A stretch of DNA of 64,000 nt, taken from positions 6,280 through 70,279 of the forward strand of contig JADFYG010000011.1 in the NCBI GenBank assembly GCA_015233155.1, in the 5' to 3' direction. Source of the stretch: Candidatus Rifleibacteriota bacterium. GTDB lineage: Bacteria; Muiribacteriota; Ozemobacteria; Ozemobacterales; Ozemobacteraceae. Shown piece after piece: positions 42,896 to 52,142 of the stretch. The position numbers and the translations under genes are program-made. Under the pieces are notes generated by a model. The model was not told where the DNA came from. It saw only the letters and a list, made by a program, of their open reading frames with translations, and did not search any database. Within the stretch, counting starts at the first letter, position 1; each line of letters starts with the position of its first letter.

Positions 42896-45160
42896 ATGTC
42901 TTTATTATTACATGAGCCTGTTTCTCTGCTGCTAGTCGGAATGATGGCCTGGTCGCTCATGGCAACTGACTCAGGATATTGCGAAAATAAGAATACGTCT
43001 ATGAATCGGTTAAGTAAAACGAATCGTGACGGATTCCCTCCTATCCCGGATCGTTCCACCCTTCCTCCGGACGGGGGTCCGGAGTTCAACCGTCTGGTGT
43101 TTTCCACCAGTCCGTATCTTCTGCAGCATGCACGTAATCCGGTTGACTGGTATCCCTGGGGCGACGAGGCATTCAAAAAGGCAGCCGCGGAAAATAAGCC
43201 GGTTTTCCTCTCAATCGGCTATTCGACCTGCCACTGGTGTCACGTCATGGCCCATGAATCTTTTGAAGACCCCGAAGTAGCCGCATTTTTGCGCGAACAT
43301 TTCGTGGCCATCAAGGTCGACCGCGAGGAGCGCCCCGATATCGATGCGGTCTACATGGATTTCTGCCAGGCTACGACGGGGGGAGGAGGGTGGCCCCTGT
43401 CTGTGTTTCTAACCCCTGATCGGAAACCCTTCTATGCCGGAACATATTTCCCCCGTGAGTCTCGCTATGGAATGCCGGGGATTCTCGACATCCTCGGGCA
43501 TATCGATCGTCTCTGGCATCAGGAGCGTTCACGTCTTGAGACGAATACTGACGCAGTGGTGAAAGCCCTCCGTCCTCGCGGGGAAAGAGCTTCAGATACA
43601 CTGAATCCTGCTCTTATGGAAACGGCGATAGCCTTGTTTTCAGATAGTTTCGACTCTACCTGGGGAGGATTCGGCCGGGCTCCCAAGTTTCCAATGGCAC
43701 ACAATTTGATTTTCATGATCCGGAGAGCGCAGTCTACCAAAGACTCCACGTTGCTGGAGATGGTCGAGCACACGCTGCTGTCGATGGCCCGGGGTGGTCT
43801 CTATGATCAACTGGGATACGGATTCTGCCGCTACTCGGTCGATGCCCGTTGGCATGTGCCCCATTTCGAGAAAATGCTGTATGACAACGCCTTGCTTCTG
43901 ATGGCCTATGTCGAAGCATGGCAGCTGACCGGGAACCCCATCTTTGCAAATACTGCCCGGGAGACAGCCACATATCTGCGCCGGGAACTTGTTACCGTGG
44001 AGGGTGGGCTGGCCTCGGCGGAAAATGCTGATAGCGAGGGTGTGGAGGGTCGTTTCTACGTTTTCACCCGAGACGAGATCATCACCGCATTGGGCTCCGA
44101 GACAGGCGCGCTGATAGCGGATTTCTACGGTGTAACCGCCTCGGGGAATTTCGAACATGGGCAGAACGTCCTTTTTGTGGCTGCCGACCCTGATCAGTTT
44201 GCCGCTACGCATGGACTTTCTTCCGAATCATTCCGGCAGAAACTGTTGGAGTCGCGGCGCCGATTGTGGGAAGTTCGGGAAGCCCGCATTCATCCGTCGC
44301 TCGACGACAAGATCCTGACCGGCTGGAACGGCCTGGCCATAGCTGCTCTGTCTCGGGCAGGAGTAGCCCTGAACGAACCGGATTTGATCGAAACCGCCAG
44401 TCGTGCTGCTGATTTCATCCTTGAGAAAATGAACCTTCCGGGGGATCGACTGCTCCGATCGTTCCGGGAAGGGAAGGCCGGGGTGGCGGCATTTCTCGAG
44501 GATTATGCATTCCTGACCTGGGGTCTGATCGAATTGTATCAGGCAACCTTCAACGCTCGCTATTTAGAGCGGGCTCTCGCCTACAATCAGCGCACCCTCA
44601 AGGATTTCCTCGATAAAAAGACCGGCCTGCTCTATCTTACTGCGCATGATGGAGAGCAACTCTTTATGCGTCCAGTTGCCGCCTATGATGGGGCGATCCC
44701 TGCCGGACAGTCGGTCGCGGCCCTCAATTGTCTGCGTTTAGCCCGTCTCACAGGAAGCAGTCGACTCGAAAATACCGCGAACCAGCTGATGAACGCCGTA
44801 TCCGACCGGGTTGCCGAGAACCCGACGGCATTCGGCCTCATGCTGACAGCGCTTGATTTTGCTTCCGGTGACGGCCAGGAGATCGTGCTTGCCGGCCGGG
44901 ATATGGCTGCCGTGGCTTCGATGGCGGAGGTACTTCGTGGACGGTATCTGCCGCGAGCGAGCCTGGTTTTCCTGCCAACCGGCAAAGATGGCCAGGAAAT
45001 CAGATCCATGGCACCATTTCTGAATTCGCTTCCTGAAAATATAGATCAGGCAGTCGCCTATGTTTGCCGGAAGCAAGCCTGTCGGCTTCCAGCGAAAACC
45101 CCGACAGAACTTTCAGAACAACTCCCTGCTGTTTGGCAAACAACACCCGGAGACAAATAA
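42896..45160 (+). CDS. Thioredoxin-domain protein YyaL/SPATA20 family (DUF255)
   Basis: 754 residues. A hydrophobic N-terminus ([19 protein letters not shown]) suggests export. The thioredoxin-like domain begins [25 protein letters not shown] and has the family motif [20 protein letters not shown], then [14 protein letters not shown] and [25 protein letters not shown]. The long C-terminal part is an alpha/alpha barrel like those of glycoside epimerases ([33 protein letters not shown]). The cellular function is unknown; cytoplasmic homologues are common, so the signal-like N-terminus is noteworthy. GGGAGAG precedes the ATG. Confidence 0.92.
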   Translation: MSLLLHEPVSLLLVGMMAWSLMATDSGYCENKNTSMNRLSKTNRDGFPPIPDRSTLPPDGGPEFNRLVFSTSPYLLQHARNPVDWYPWGDEAFKKAAAENKPVFLSIGYSTCHWCHVMAHESFEDPEVAAFLREHFVAIKVDREERPDIDAVYMDFCQATTGGGGWPLSVFLTPDRKPFYAGTYFPRESRYGMPGILDILGHIDRLWHQERSRLETNTDAVVKALRPRGERASDTLNPALMETAIALFSDSFDSTWGGFGRAPKFPMAHNLIFMIRRAQSTKDSTLLEMVEHTLLSMARGGLYDQLGYGFCRYSVDARWHVPHFEKMLYDNALLLMAYVEAWQLTGNPIFANTARETATYLRRELVTVEGGLASAENADSEGVEGRFYVFTRDEIITALGSETGALIADFYGVTASGNFEHGQNVLFVAADPDQFAATHGLSSESFRQKLLESRRRLWEVREARIHPSLDDKILTGWNGLAIAALSRAGVALNEPDLIETASRAADFILEKMNLPGDRLLRSFREGKAGVAAFLEDYAFLTWGLIELYQATFNARYLERALAYNQRTLKDFLDKKTGLLYLTAHDGEQLFMRPVAAYDGAIPAGQSVAALNCLRLARLTGSSRLENTANQLMNAVSDRVAENPTAFGLMLTALDFASGDGQEIVLAGRDMAAVASMAEVLRGRYLPRASLVFLPTGKDGQEIRSMAPFLNSLPENIDQAVAYVCRKQACRLPAKTPTELSEQLPAVWQTTPGDK

Positions 45161-45196
45161 TGTGGGAACCAGCCACGACTGTCGTTTAAGTTTACC

Positions 45197-45344
45197 AGGG
45201 TCATTTAATTTTCGACCGGTAGGGCAGCGACCGCCGGGCGCGCCGCAACTTTTGTCACGAGCTTTTTCGGCTGGCCCGGCGGTCCAGCCATTTGTTGAAA
45301 TCATGCAATTCAAGCTGTTCGCTGGCGGAGAATTAAATGACCCT
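45197..45344. repeat. MITE-like element with terminal inverted repeats
   Basis: AGGGTCATTTAATTTTC (45197-45213) and GAGAATTAAATGACCCT (45328-45344) are 17-bp terminal inverted repeats with one mismatch. Inside, GACCGCCGGGC (45229-45239) pairs with GCCCGGCGGTC (45274-45284). Total 148 bases, no coding capacity, in an intergenic gap. Partial relatives are at 24739 and 58138. Confidence 0.75.
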
Positions 45345-45363
45345 GCAAGTTTACATGGTTTAA

Positions 45364-45393
45364 TTGACCGGATGTGGAAATGAGGGATATAAT
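45364..45393 (+). promoter_or_regulatory. Strong sigma-70 promoter for the pterin cluster
   Basis: TTGACC (45364-45369), 18-base spacer, TATAAT (45388-45393), a near-consensus promoter 53 bases before folE and just outside the MITE-like element. Confidence 0.8.
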
Positions 45394-45446
45394 TTTCCGG
45401 GAATACTCCCAATATCATCTTTGAATACGCTTCCAGAGGAAAATAA

Positions 45447-46097
45447 ATGCCGAGTGATTTTAATCGCAAAAGTTCAGGAATCAATGAGATACTAGATCTT
45501 AAACGTCGTCAAATAAGCGATGAGCAAAGAAAAAAACTTGAAAATAACGCTGCGGAAATTTTTTCCGCTTTAGGCCTCGATTTGAACACTCCGGGAACGA
45601 TTGATACCCCTCGGCGATTCATTCAGGCACTTTTTGAAGCCACCGAGGGATATGACGGCGATCCAAAGCTGGTGAAAGTATTTGATACGGAATGCAAAGG
45701 GGGGCCTGATTGCCGTTTAAGTCAGATAATAGAGGGGCCAATACATTTTTTTTCCCTTTGCGAACATCATGCCCTGCCATTTTTTGGAACAGCTTATGTC
45801 GGGTATATAGCTCATGAACATATTATTGGCATTTCCAAACTAACCAGACTGGTTCGTATTTTTACGAAACGCTTCGCAGTTCAGGAGCGAATAGGACAAC
45901 AGATTGCCAACAGTTTGAGTGCTCTGCTCCAACCGCATGGCGTAGCCCTTTTACTTGAAGCTCGCCACATGTGTGTTGCAATGAGGGGGCCTCGTGAAAT
46001 CTCCCCTATTACCCGAACCACATTTTGGCGGGGAGAATTTGATACAAATCCATTTCTACGCCAGGAATTTCTGGCTGCCTGCAAAAATAAGAATTGA
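45447..46097 (+). CDS. folE: GTP cyclohydrolase I
   Basis: 216 residues. Converts GTP to dihydroneopterin triphosphate, the first step of folate and tetrahydrobiopterin synthesis. NTPGTIDTPRRF, the zinc/active-site FFSLCEHHALPFFGTAYVGY, IGISKLTRLVRIFTKRFAVQERI and EARHMCVAMRGPRE are all FolE signatures, including the Cys and His ligands of zinc. It begins a run folE, flavin reductase, PCD-reductase fusion, folB, folK on one strand. Confidence 0.97.
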   Translation: MPSDFNRKSSGINEILDLKRRQISDEQRKKLENNAAEIFSALGLDLNTPGTIDTPRRFIQALFEATEGYDGDPKLVKVFDTECKGGPDCRLSQIIEGPIHFFSLCEHHALPFFGTAYVGYIAHEHIIGISKLTRLVRIFTKRFAVQERIGQQIANSLSALLQPHGVALLLEARHMCVAMRGPREISPITRTTFWRGEFDTNPFLRQEFLAACKNKN

Positions 46098-46116
46098 ATT
46101 TTGAGGAGGATCACTT

Positions 46117-47316
46117 ATGGATGTTCAGGATTGGGACTATGTCATTGTAGGGAGCGGATTGGCCGGAGTTTCAGCCATAGAAGGAATTCGAGAGTCGGAT
46201 AAGGAACATTCCATATTGATGATTGGGGCAGACCCCAATTTGCCTTATGATCGTCCTCCGCTTTCAAAAAAATTATGGCTGGGAAAGAAAAAAGTGGAAG
46301 ACATTTTTCTTCATGGCCAAGACTTTTACGATCAGAATCGGGTTACTTTGCATCTAGGAAACCGGATTGAACACATCGATCCAGTAACGAAAATCATCAG
46401 AGATAACCGGAACCGGACGTTCCATTATGGGAAACTCCTTTTGGCTACCGGAGGAATCCCGCAGGTATTTCATCTCCCAGGTGGAAACCTGGAAGAAATT
46501 TTTTATTTTCGAACCCTGGATGATTATAAATGGCTGAGGGAGAGAGCAGCTCCTGGGAAAGAGGTGGTAGTGGTCGGCGGTGGATTCATCGGGTCGGAAA
46601 TGGCAGCAGCCCTTTGCGCAAACAATCTGAAGGTTACGATGATGTACGGCTCTCCTTACATCTGTAGTCGGGTATTTCCGGAAAGCCTTGGAAAGGGCAT
46701 GGAAAATATCTATCGGGAAAAGGGAATTCGAATTCTAAAAGGAGTGAAACCTACTTCGTTTGAACGTCAAGGAACCCGGATCGTCATCCAAACCAACCAG
46801 GACCAGATCAAAACGGATCTGGTTGTAGCCGGAATTGGAATCAAACCAAATGTTGGCCTGGCTGAAATTGCCGGTTTGAAAACGAATGATGGAATTCTTG
46901 TAAATAGTTTCCTTCAAACCTCGCATCCGGACATTTACGCAGCAGGTGACAACACACGATTTCACTGCCCGGGGCTAGGGCGGGAAATTCGTTTAGAACA
47001 CTGGGATAATGCTTTAAAACAGGGAAAGTTAGCCGGGAAAAATATGGCGGGGGCTTCTGAACCCTATACCCAATTACCGTTTTTCTTCTCCGATCTATTC
47101 GAATTTGGCTATGAGGCCGTCGGGGAAATCGATCCTCACCTTGAAATCTTTGCTGATTGGCAAAAAGAAAACGACACTGGCGTTATCTATTATTTGCGGA
47201 GCGGTAAACTCCGGGGAGCTTTGATGTGCAATGTTTGGGATAAAGTTGAAAAGGCCAAGGAACTGATTATTCAAGAGGCAGGGCCGGCTGATAGCCTGAG
47301 AGGGGCCATTCAATGA
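46117..47316 (+). CDS. FAD-dependent NAD(P)H oxidoreductase
   Basis: 399 residues. FAD site VIVGSGLAGVSAIEG near the N-terminus, NAD(P) site VVVVGGGFIGSEMAAAL near residue 150, and a second FAD motif SHPDIYAAGDNTRF, with PYDRPPLSK typical of ferredoxin-reductase-like (AIF/rubredoxin reductase) flavoproteins. No CxxC redox pair. Embedded in the pterin cluster 19 bases after folE, so it may supply electrons to a pterin-linked reaction. GAGGAGGAT precedes the ATG. Confidence 0.9.
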   Translation: MDVQDWDYVIVGSGLAGVSAIEGIRESDKEHSILMIGADPNLPYDRPPLSKKLWLGKKKVEDIFLHGQDFYDQNRVTLHLGNRIEHIDPVTKIIRDNRNRTFHYGKLLLATGGIPQVFHLPGGNLEEIFYFRTLDDYKWLRERAAPGKEVVVVGGGFIGSEMAAALCANNLKVTMMYGSPYICSRVFPESLGKGMENIYREKGIRILKGVKPTSFERQGTRIVIQTNQDQIKTDLVVAGIGIKPNVGLAEIAGLKTNDGILVNSFLQTSHPDIYAAGDNTRFHCPGLGREIRLEHWDNALKQGKLAGKNMAGASEPYTQLPFFFSDLFEFGYEAVGEIDPHLEIFADWQKENDTGVIYYLRSGKLRGALMCNVWDKVEKAKELIIQEAGPADSLRGAIQ

Positions 47317-47385
47317 GGTGATTTACTCATCCGGCGAATGAAAAGCAATAAATAAAGCACGGGAATAAATGAGGGGATACGAATT

Positions 47386-48495
47386 ATGAAACTCTTTGAA
47401 ATGACCTGTCAACAACCCAAGACTTCAGATGCAACACTGTCATCGACGCAAGCCCGGGAACTTTTGTCCGAAACTCCAGGTTGGACCCTTGGTGAAAAAA
47501 CCTTAACCCGGGAGTTTTCTTTCCACGATTTTCGGGAGGCCATGGAATTCGTGAAGAGAGTCGCAACTCTGGCCGAACAACAAAATCATCATCCTGACCT
47601 TCACATTTCTTATAAAAAAGTTAATTTGACCCTAACCACCCACAAAATCGGTGGCCTTTCCAAAAATGATTTCATCGTCGCCGCAAGGATAGATAAAATT
47701 CTGGAATCTTACCTGACCTCGCTGGATAAAACTCAGGTGAACCAGTCAGGCATCAGGGGGAAAACAGCACTGGTGACAGGAGCCGCCAAAAGAATTGGCC
47801 GGGAAATTGCTCTTTCTCTTGCCGAAAGAGGGGTAAACGTGGCGATTCATTTTCGTCATTCAAGCCCTGAAGCGGAAAAGCTTTGCAGCGACCTGAAAGA
47901 TTCGGGGGTTAAATCCTGGATTTTTCAGGCGGATTTTGCAAATAGCGACGACTTGCAACAGTTGGTTTCCAAAGTATTCGACACCGTTGGAACCATAGAT
48001 TTCCTCGTAAATAGTGCTTCTATGTACCCTCCGGACAAGGTTCAGGAAATGGATTTTGCCAGCCTGGCCGGAAATATTCAAATCAATGCCTGGGCTCCAT
48101 TCATTCTTGGAAGAGAATTCGCGCGACGTGCAACCACGGGAAGCATCGTAAATCTACTTGATGCTCGCGTTGGAGGTTATGATCGACTTCATGTTTCATA
48201 TCTTCTGAGCAAGAAACTTCTCTTTAGCCTGACAGAAACAATGTCCATTGAGTTCGCCCCGAAAATTACGGTAAATGCTGTCGCCCCCGGACTCATTCTT
48301 CCGCCGGAAGGGACTGCCCACGCCTATATCGACAATTTGGCCAAGAATATTCCGCTGAAACGATCGGGCAATCCAAAAGATGTTACGAACGCCGTTTTAT
48401 TTCTTTTGCGGGAAAATTATTTAACCGGCCAGATTATCTTTGTTGATGGTGGGAGCCATCTTCTGGAGCACCATTATGGACCGAATTGTAATTAA
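47386..48495 (+). CDS. Fusion: pterin-4a-carbinolamine dehydratase + pteridine reductase (FolM/PTR1-like SDR)
   Basis: 369 residues. Residues 15-115 are a PCD domain with NHHPDLHISYKKVNLTLTTH and GGLSKND. Residues 125-365 are a short-chain dehydrogenase: TGAAKRIGREIAL for NADPH (the RxxG form of pteridine reductases), VNSASMY, and the catalytic trio LLDARVGG...SYLLSKK, where Asp replaces the usual Ser 13 residues before Tyr, exactly the PTR1/FolM pattern. Together it would recycle quinonoid/carbinolamine pterins and reduce dihydro- to tetrahydropterin. The fusion links both steps to one polypeptide. Confidence 0.92.
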   Translation: MKLFEMTCQQPKTSDATLSSTQARELLSETPGWTLGEKTLTREFSFHDFREAMEFVKRVATLAEQQNHHPDLHISYKKVNLTLTTHKIGGLSKNDFIVAARIDKILESYLTSLDKTQVNQSGIRGKTALVTGAAKRIGREIALSLAERGVNVAIHFRHSSPEAEKLCSDLKDSGVKSWIFQADFANSDDLQQLVSKVFDTVGTIDFLVNSASMYPPDKVQEMDFASLAGNIQINAWAPFILGREFARRATTGSIVNLLDARVGGYDRLHVSYLLSKKLLFSLTETMSIEFAPKITVNAVAPGLILPPEGTAHAYIDNLAKNIPLKRSGNPKDVTNAVLFLLRENYLTGQIIFVDGGSHLLEHHYGPNCN

Positions 48496-48832
48496 AGATC
48501 TTTGTGCCCGTTGCATTATCGGGGTAAACCAGGATGAGCGCAGGGAGAAGCAGGACGTAACCATAAGTTTGTCCATTTTTTCCGACCTCAGCAAACCTGG
48601 TCAATCCGACTGTTTCGATGATGCCATTGACTATCGTGGTGTAAAAAAGCGGGTACTGGCCATGGTGGAGAACTCGAAATTTTTCCTTATTGAAGCTCTG
48701 GCGGAAGCCATAGCTGAGATCTGTCTGGCTACGTCGGGGGTTCAAAAAGTACGAGTCCGAATAGACAAACCATCGGCCCTGCGTTTTGCCAAAAGTGTTG
48801 GAGTCATTATTATACGAAAAGGGAGATCTTAG
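48476..48832 (+). CDS. folB: Dihydroneopterin aldolase
   Basis: 118 residues. DRIVIKDLCARCIIGVNQDER, then AIDYRGVKKRVLAMVE, SKFFLIEALAEAIAEICL and VRVRIDKPSALRFAKSVGVII match FolB/FolX, including the Lys that forms the active-site base (DKP). It overlaps the end of the fusion gene by 20 bases, with GGAG before ATG 48476; the frame is open upstream to 48440. It cleaves or epimerises dihydroneopterin. Confidence 0.92.
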   Translation: MDRIVIKDLCARCIIGVNQDERREKQDVTISLSIFSDLSKPGQSDCFDDAIDYRGVKKRVLAMVENSKFFLIEALAEAIAEICLATSGVQKVRVRIDKPSALRFAKSVGVIIIRKGRS

Positions 48833-48834
48833 CC

Positions 48835-49386
48835 GTGGTTCAGGTCTTCATTGCCATCGGCGCGAACATTAACCCGGCGGAAAATGTTTTGGCGGCGGTC
48901 AGGACTTTGACTCATCAGGTTAAGGTGGTTGCCATTTCAACTTTTTTTTCCACGCAACCAATCGGTCAGCCCGATCAACCAATGTTTTATAATGGAGTTC
49001 TTGAAGCAAAGACCGATATTCTTCCGGAAATCCTAAAATTCAATGTGCTTCGAAAAATCGAAAATGATCTTGGAAGAAAGCGGACCGAAGACAAGTACGC
49101 TCCCCGAACTATAGATCTTGATTTGATTCTTTATGGAGATCTGGCTCTGCAAACTACGGGGCTTATTCTTCCCGATCCGGAGATTTCCACGCGCCCGTTT
49201 CTTGCTTTTCCCTTATATGAACTGGCTCCTGATCTGATTTTACCGACTCTCGAAACCTCTCTCGAAGAAATAATCAAGGGGATGACCCAGGAAACAATGA
49301 GGCCACTCCATGAATTCACCTTGATTTTAAGGCGGGAATTGTCTGAAAACTTGTCGGAACATAACATGACTACCAAAGGAGACTAA
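48835..49386 (+). CDS. folK: 6-hydroxymethyl-7,8-dihydropterin pyrophosphokinase
   Basis: 183 residues starting at GTG 48835, two bases after folB. IGANINPAENVLAAV, QPMFYNGVLE and APRTIDLDLILYGD (the HPPK signature with the two Mg-binding Asp) define the family. It activates the pterin for joining to p-aminobenzoate. No folP follows; the cluster ends at a hairpin terminator. Confidence 0.95.
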   Translation: MVQVFIAIGANINPAENVLAAVRTLTHQVKVVAISTFFSTQPIGQPDQPMFYNGVLEAKTDILPEILKFNVLRKIENDLGRKRTEDKYAPRTIDLDLILYGDLALQTTGLILPDPEISTRPFLAFPLYELAPDLILPTLETSLEEIIKGMTQETMRPLHEFTLILRRELSENLSEHNMTTKGD

Positions 49387-49405
49387 AAGAGCGATATGCA
49401 TGTGC

Positions 49406-49439
49406 CATGCAAGGAAAACTTTGATGTTTTCCTTGCATG
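49406..49439. terminator. Bidirectional hairpin between convergent genes
   Basis: CATGCAAGGAAAAC (49406-49419), six-base loop, then its exact complement (49426-49439), a perfect 14-bp stem. Lies 19 bases after the folK stop and 5 bases after the stop of the minus-strand oxidoreductase. The A/T-rich inner part of the stem and lack of a long U-run make it moderate as an intrinsic terminator. Confidence 0.7.
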
Positions 49440-49443
49440 AGAA

Positions 49444-51612
49444 CTACTTCTTTATTTCACTGAGTATCGATTCAGGCTGAATAGGAAGGGATCGGATTCT
49501 GGCTCCGGTTGCCGCACATATTGCGTTGACAACTGCCGGAGCGATAGGGGGAACCCCAGGTTCGCCGCAACCTCCCGGGTTCTCCGTGCTCGGGACAATA
49601 TGGACCTCGATTTCCGGCATTTCATCCATGCGAATTACAGGATAGTTCTGGTAGTTGCTTTGCTCCACCCGACCGGCTTTCAAGGTTATTTTCCCATGAA
49701 GAGCGGCGGAGAGTCCGAAGACAATCCCGGATTCCATTTGAGCCCGGATAATATCAGGATTTACGATTCGGCCGCAATCGACAGCGCATATCACCCGATG
49801 TACCCGAACTTCCCCGGAGGATGCGACGGAGACTTCCGCAACCTGGGCCACGAAACTTCCGAAAGACTCATGGACTGCTATCCCACGACCGCGTCCAGCG
49901 GCGAGAGGTGTTCCCCAACCGGCTTTCTGCGCAGCAAGCTCAAGCACGCCCCGATGTCGCGGTTTGTCTGCCAGAAGTGCGCGACGAAACTCGAACGGAT
50001 CTTTTCCTGCTGCCCGAGCCGCCTCATCCAGAAAACTTTCCACAACAAATGCAGTATGTGAATGGCCAACCGATCTCCAAAAAAACACCGGGACTCCTTT
50101 CTTTGGAGAATGAAGGTCGACGAGGATATTGGGAATCGAGTAAGGAATATCCTGTGCGCCTTCGACAGAGCTTCGGTCTACGCCATCCTTGATCATCATT
50201 GCTTCAAAAGGAGTGCCGGTGGCAATCGATTGTCCAACGATGGTGTGCCGCCAGGCGATAAGGTTGCCGCTTTCATCGAGTCCGGCCGAGAGCCGATCAT
50301 ACCATTGAGGCCGATAATAGCCTGCCTGCATGTCGTCTTCCCGTGTCAAAACAAGTTTAATCGGCAGCTTTACCGCTTTTGCTACTTCCAGGGCGTCAAC
50401 CAAATGCGGCAAGGGAGTTGCTCGACGGCCGAAGCCTCCTCCAAGGAAAGTCGTATGGATATTTATTGTTTCAGGTTTTACACCGGAAATGCGGGCAGCG
50501 GTGTTTCTGCATTCGGTTTGGTATTGAGTCCCTATCCAGACATCACAACTTTCCGCCTTTAAATCGACAACACAGTTATTGGGTTCCAGGGTGGCATGGG
50601 CAAGGTATGGAAGTTGATATTCGGCATTGAGGCGCTTGGCTGCTTTTTCGATTTCTTTGCCTGGATCTCCATCCTTTCGGGCGATCAGTCCCTGGGTTGC
50701 GGACAGGGTGGCATACTCCTTCACCAATGCAGGCGTATTCAGGTCTGCCCATTCTCCTTCACTCCAGGAGATTTCGAGTGCTTCCCGCCCTTTTAGGGCT
50801 TCCCAGAAACCGGTCGCGATGACTGCCACTCCGGAGGTGATCTGAACGACATCTGTCACTCCGGGAACAGCCTTAGCTTTTGTGCTGTTGAAGCTGATTA
50901 TTTTTCCACCAAAAACGGGAGAGCGGGAAATGACTGCGGTAAGCATTCCCGGAAGATTTACATCGAGGCCGAACTGCGCCGAACCGTTCGCTTTAGCCAG
51001 GCCATCAAGGCGATGCGCAGGCTTGCCGATCAATTTATATGCGTCCGGGCTCTTGACCGGGGCATCCCTCGGAGGGGTCATCGTTGCCGCTGTTTTGACC
51101 AGATCTCCGTAGGAAAGAGACTTCCCGTTTGAATTGATGACCCGGCCGTTTTCGGCGTGGCAGGTTTCAGGAACAACGTTCCAGGTTCTCGCAGCAGCCG
51201 CAATGAGCATTTCGCGGCCGATTGCCCCGGCTTTTGCAAGCCGCTCCCATTCGGTACGAATGCTAGTACTGCCTCCGGTGAGCTGCGCGCCGAACACGGG
51301 TGAATTGAAAACAGGGGCGACCGGAGCTGACTCCACGCGAATCGATTTCCAATCACACTCGAGCTCTTCAGCAATGATCATCGGGAGAGATGTATACACC
51401 CCTTGACCCATTTCAGATTTGGTGACAATAATAGTCACTGTCTCATCTGTATCGATTCGGATGAAAGCGTTGGGAGAAAAGGAGGTCTCCGGAGTTGCCA
51501 ATGCGGCGGAAAAATGGCTGAGAGGCAGATACATCCCTATTATCAGGCTGCCACCGGCTATGGCGCCGCCTTTTAGAAATTCTCGGCGGCTCATTTTCAT
51601 GCTTCCGTTCAT
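49444..51612 (-). CDS. Periplasmic molybdenum hydroxylase, large subunit (isoquinoline 1-oxidoreductase beta-like)
   Basis: 722 residues. A Tat signal ([20 protein letters not shown]) carries the folded protein across the membrane. The body is the xanthine-oxidase-type molybdopterin subunit: [44 protein letters not shown] and [15 protein letters not shown], with [19 protein letters not shown] near the end holding the active-site Glu. This fold in IorB is usually periplasmic. It overlaps the small-subunit stop by four bases (ATGA). Probable substrate is an aldehyde or N-heterocycle. Confidence 0.9.
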   Translation of the reverse strand: MNGSMKMSRREFLKGGAIAGGSLIIGMYLPLSHFSAALATPETSFSPNAFIRIDTDETVTIIVTKSEMGQGVYTSLPMIIAEELECDWKSIRVESAPVAPVFNSPVFGAQLTGGSTSIRTEWERLAKAGAIGREMLIAAAARTWNVVPETCHAENGRVINSNGKSLSYGDLVKTAATMTPPRDAPVKSPDAYKLIGKPAHRLDGLAKANGSAQFGLDVNLPGMLTAVISRSPVFGGKIISFNSTKAKAVPGVTDVVQITSGVAVIATGFWEALKGREALEISWSEGEWADLNTPALVKEYATLSATQGLIARKDGDPGKEIEKAAKRLNAEYQLPYLAHATLEPNNCVVDLKAESCDVWIGTQYQTECRNTAARISGVKPETINIHTTFLGGGFGRRATPLPHLVDALEVAKAVKLPIKLVLTREDDMQAGYYRPQWYDRLSAGLDESGNLIAWRHTIVGQSIATGTPFEAMMIKDGVDRSSVEGAQDIPYSIPNILVDLHSPKKGVPVFFWRSVGHSHTAFVVESFLDEAARAAGKDPFEFRRALLADKPRHRGVLELAAQKAGWGTPLAAGRGRGIAVHESFGSFVAQVAEVSVASSGEVRVHRVICAVDCGRIVNPDIIRAQMESGIVFGLSAALHGKITLKAGRVEQSNYQNYPVIRMDEMPEIEVHIVPSTENPGGCGEPGVPPIAPAVVNAICAATGARIRSLPIQPESILSEIKK

Positions 51613-52073
51613 TTCTTCACTCCCTCACCTGTCATTTTCGAGGCCTTGTGAATGGCCCGGCGAATACGCTGATAAGTTCCGCAGCGGCAGATGTTTCCTG
51701 TCATTTTGCTGTCGATGTCCGAATCGCCTGGCTGTGGCTTTGTTTTAAGAAGACTGACGGCGGCCATTATCTGTCCAGGTTGACACCAACCGCATTGTGA
51801 GACGTCCTCTTCTTGCCAGGCAACCTTCACGGAGTGATCTTCCGGAATTCCTTCTATAGTGGTAATTTCTTTTCCCGCAGCGTCTTTTACTTGCATTTGG
51901 CATGAATGCTGGGCTATTCCGTCTATATGGACGGTACAAGCTCCGCAGATTCCCAAGCCGCATCCATACTTTGTTCCTGAAAGGTGGAGTTTGTCCCGGA
52001 TAACCCATAACAAAGGGGTATCCGGGCTGACGTCCAGGGAATATTTTTTTCCATTCACAACGAGATCGATCAT
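51609..52073 (-). CDS. Molybdenum hydroxylase small subunit with two 2Fe-2S clusters
   Basis: 154 residues. Plant-type ferredoxin cluster CGLGICGACTV...C (residues 38-58) and the second helical cluster CGWCQPGQI...CRCGTYQRI. Partner of the Tat-exported large subunit; it carries no signal of its own and would be co-exported. It is the first gene of a two-gene transcript. No FAD subunit and no molybdenum-cofactor chaperone gene is nearby, in keeping with the IorAB layout. Confidence 0.93.
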   Translation of the reverse strand: MIDLVVNGKKYSLDVSPDTPLLWVIRDKLHLSGTKYGCGLGICGACTVHIDGIAQHSCQMQVKDAAGKEITTIEGIPEDHSVKVAWQEEDVSQCGWCQPGQIMAAVSLLKTKPQPGDSDIDSKMTGNICRCGTYQRIRRAIHKASKMTGEGVKK

Positions 52074-52142
52074 AAAAATCCTCCCATTAACTCTTTCTAC
52101 GTTGAAAAGCCAATAATGTCTTGGTATCTGCAGGGGAATGTT

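Noticed and set aside
49600-50562. Overlapping plus-strand frames of 120-170 codons
   Set aside because: All lie inside the molybdenum hydroxylase gene and lack family features.
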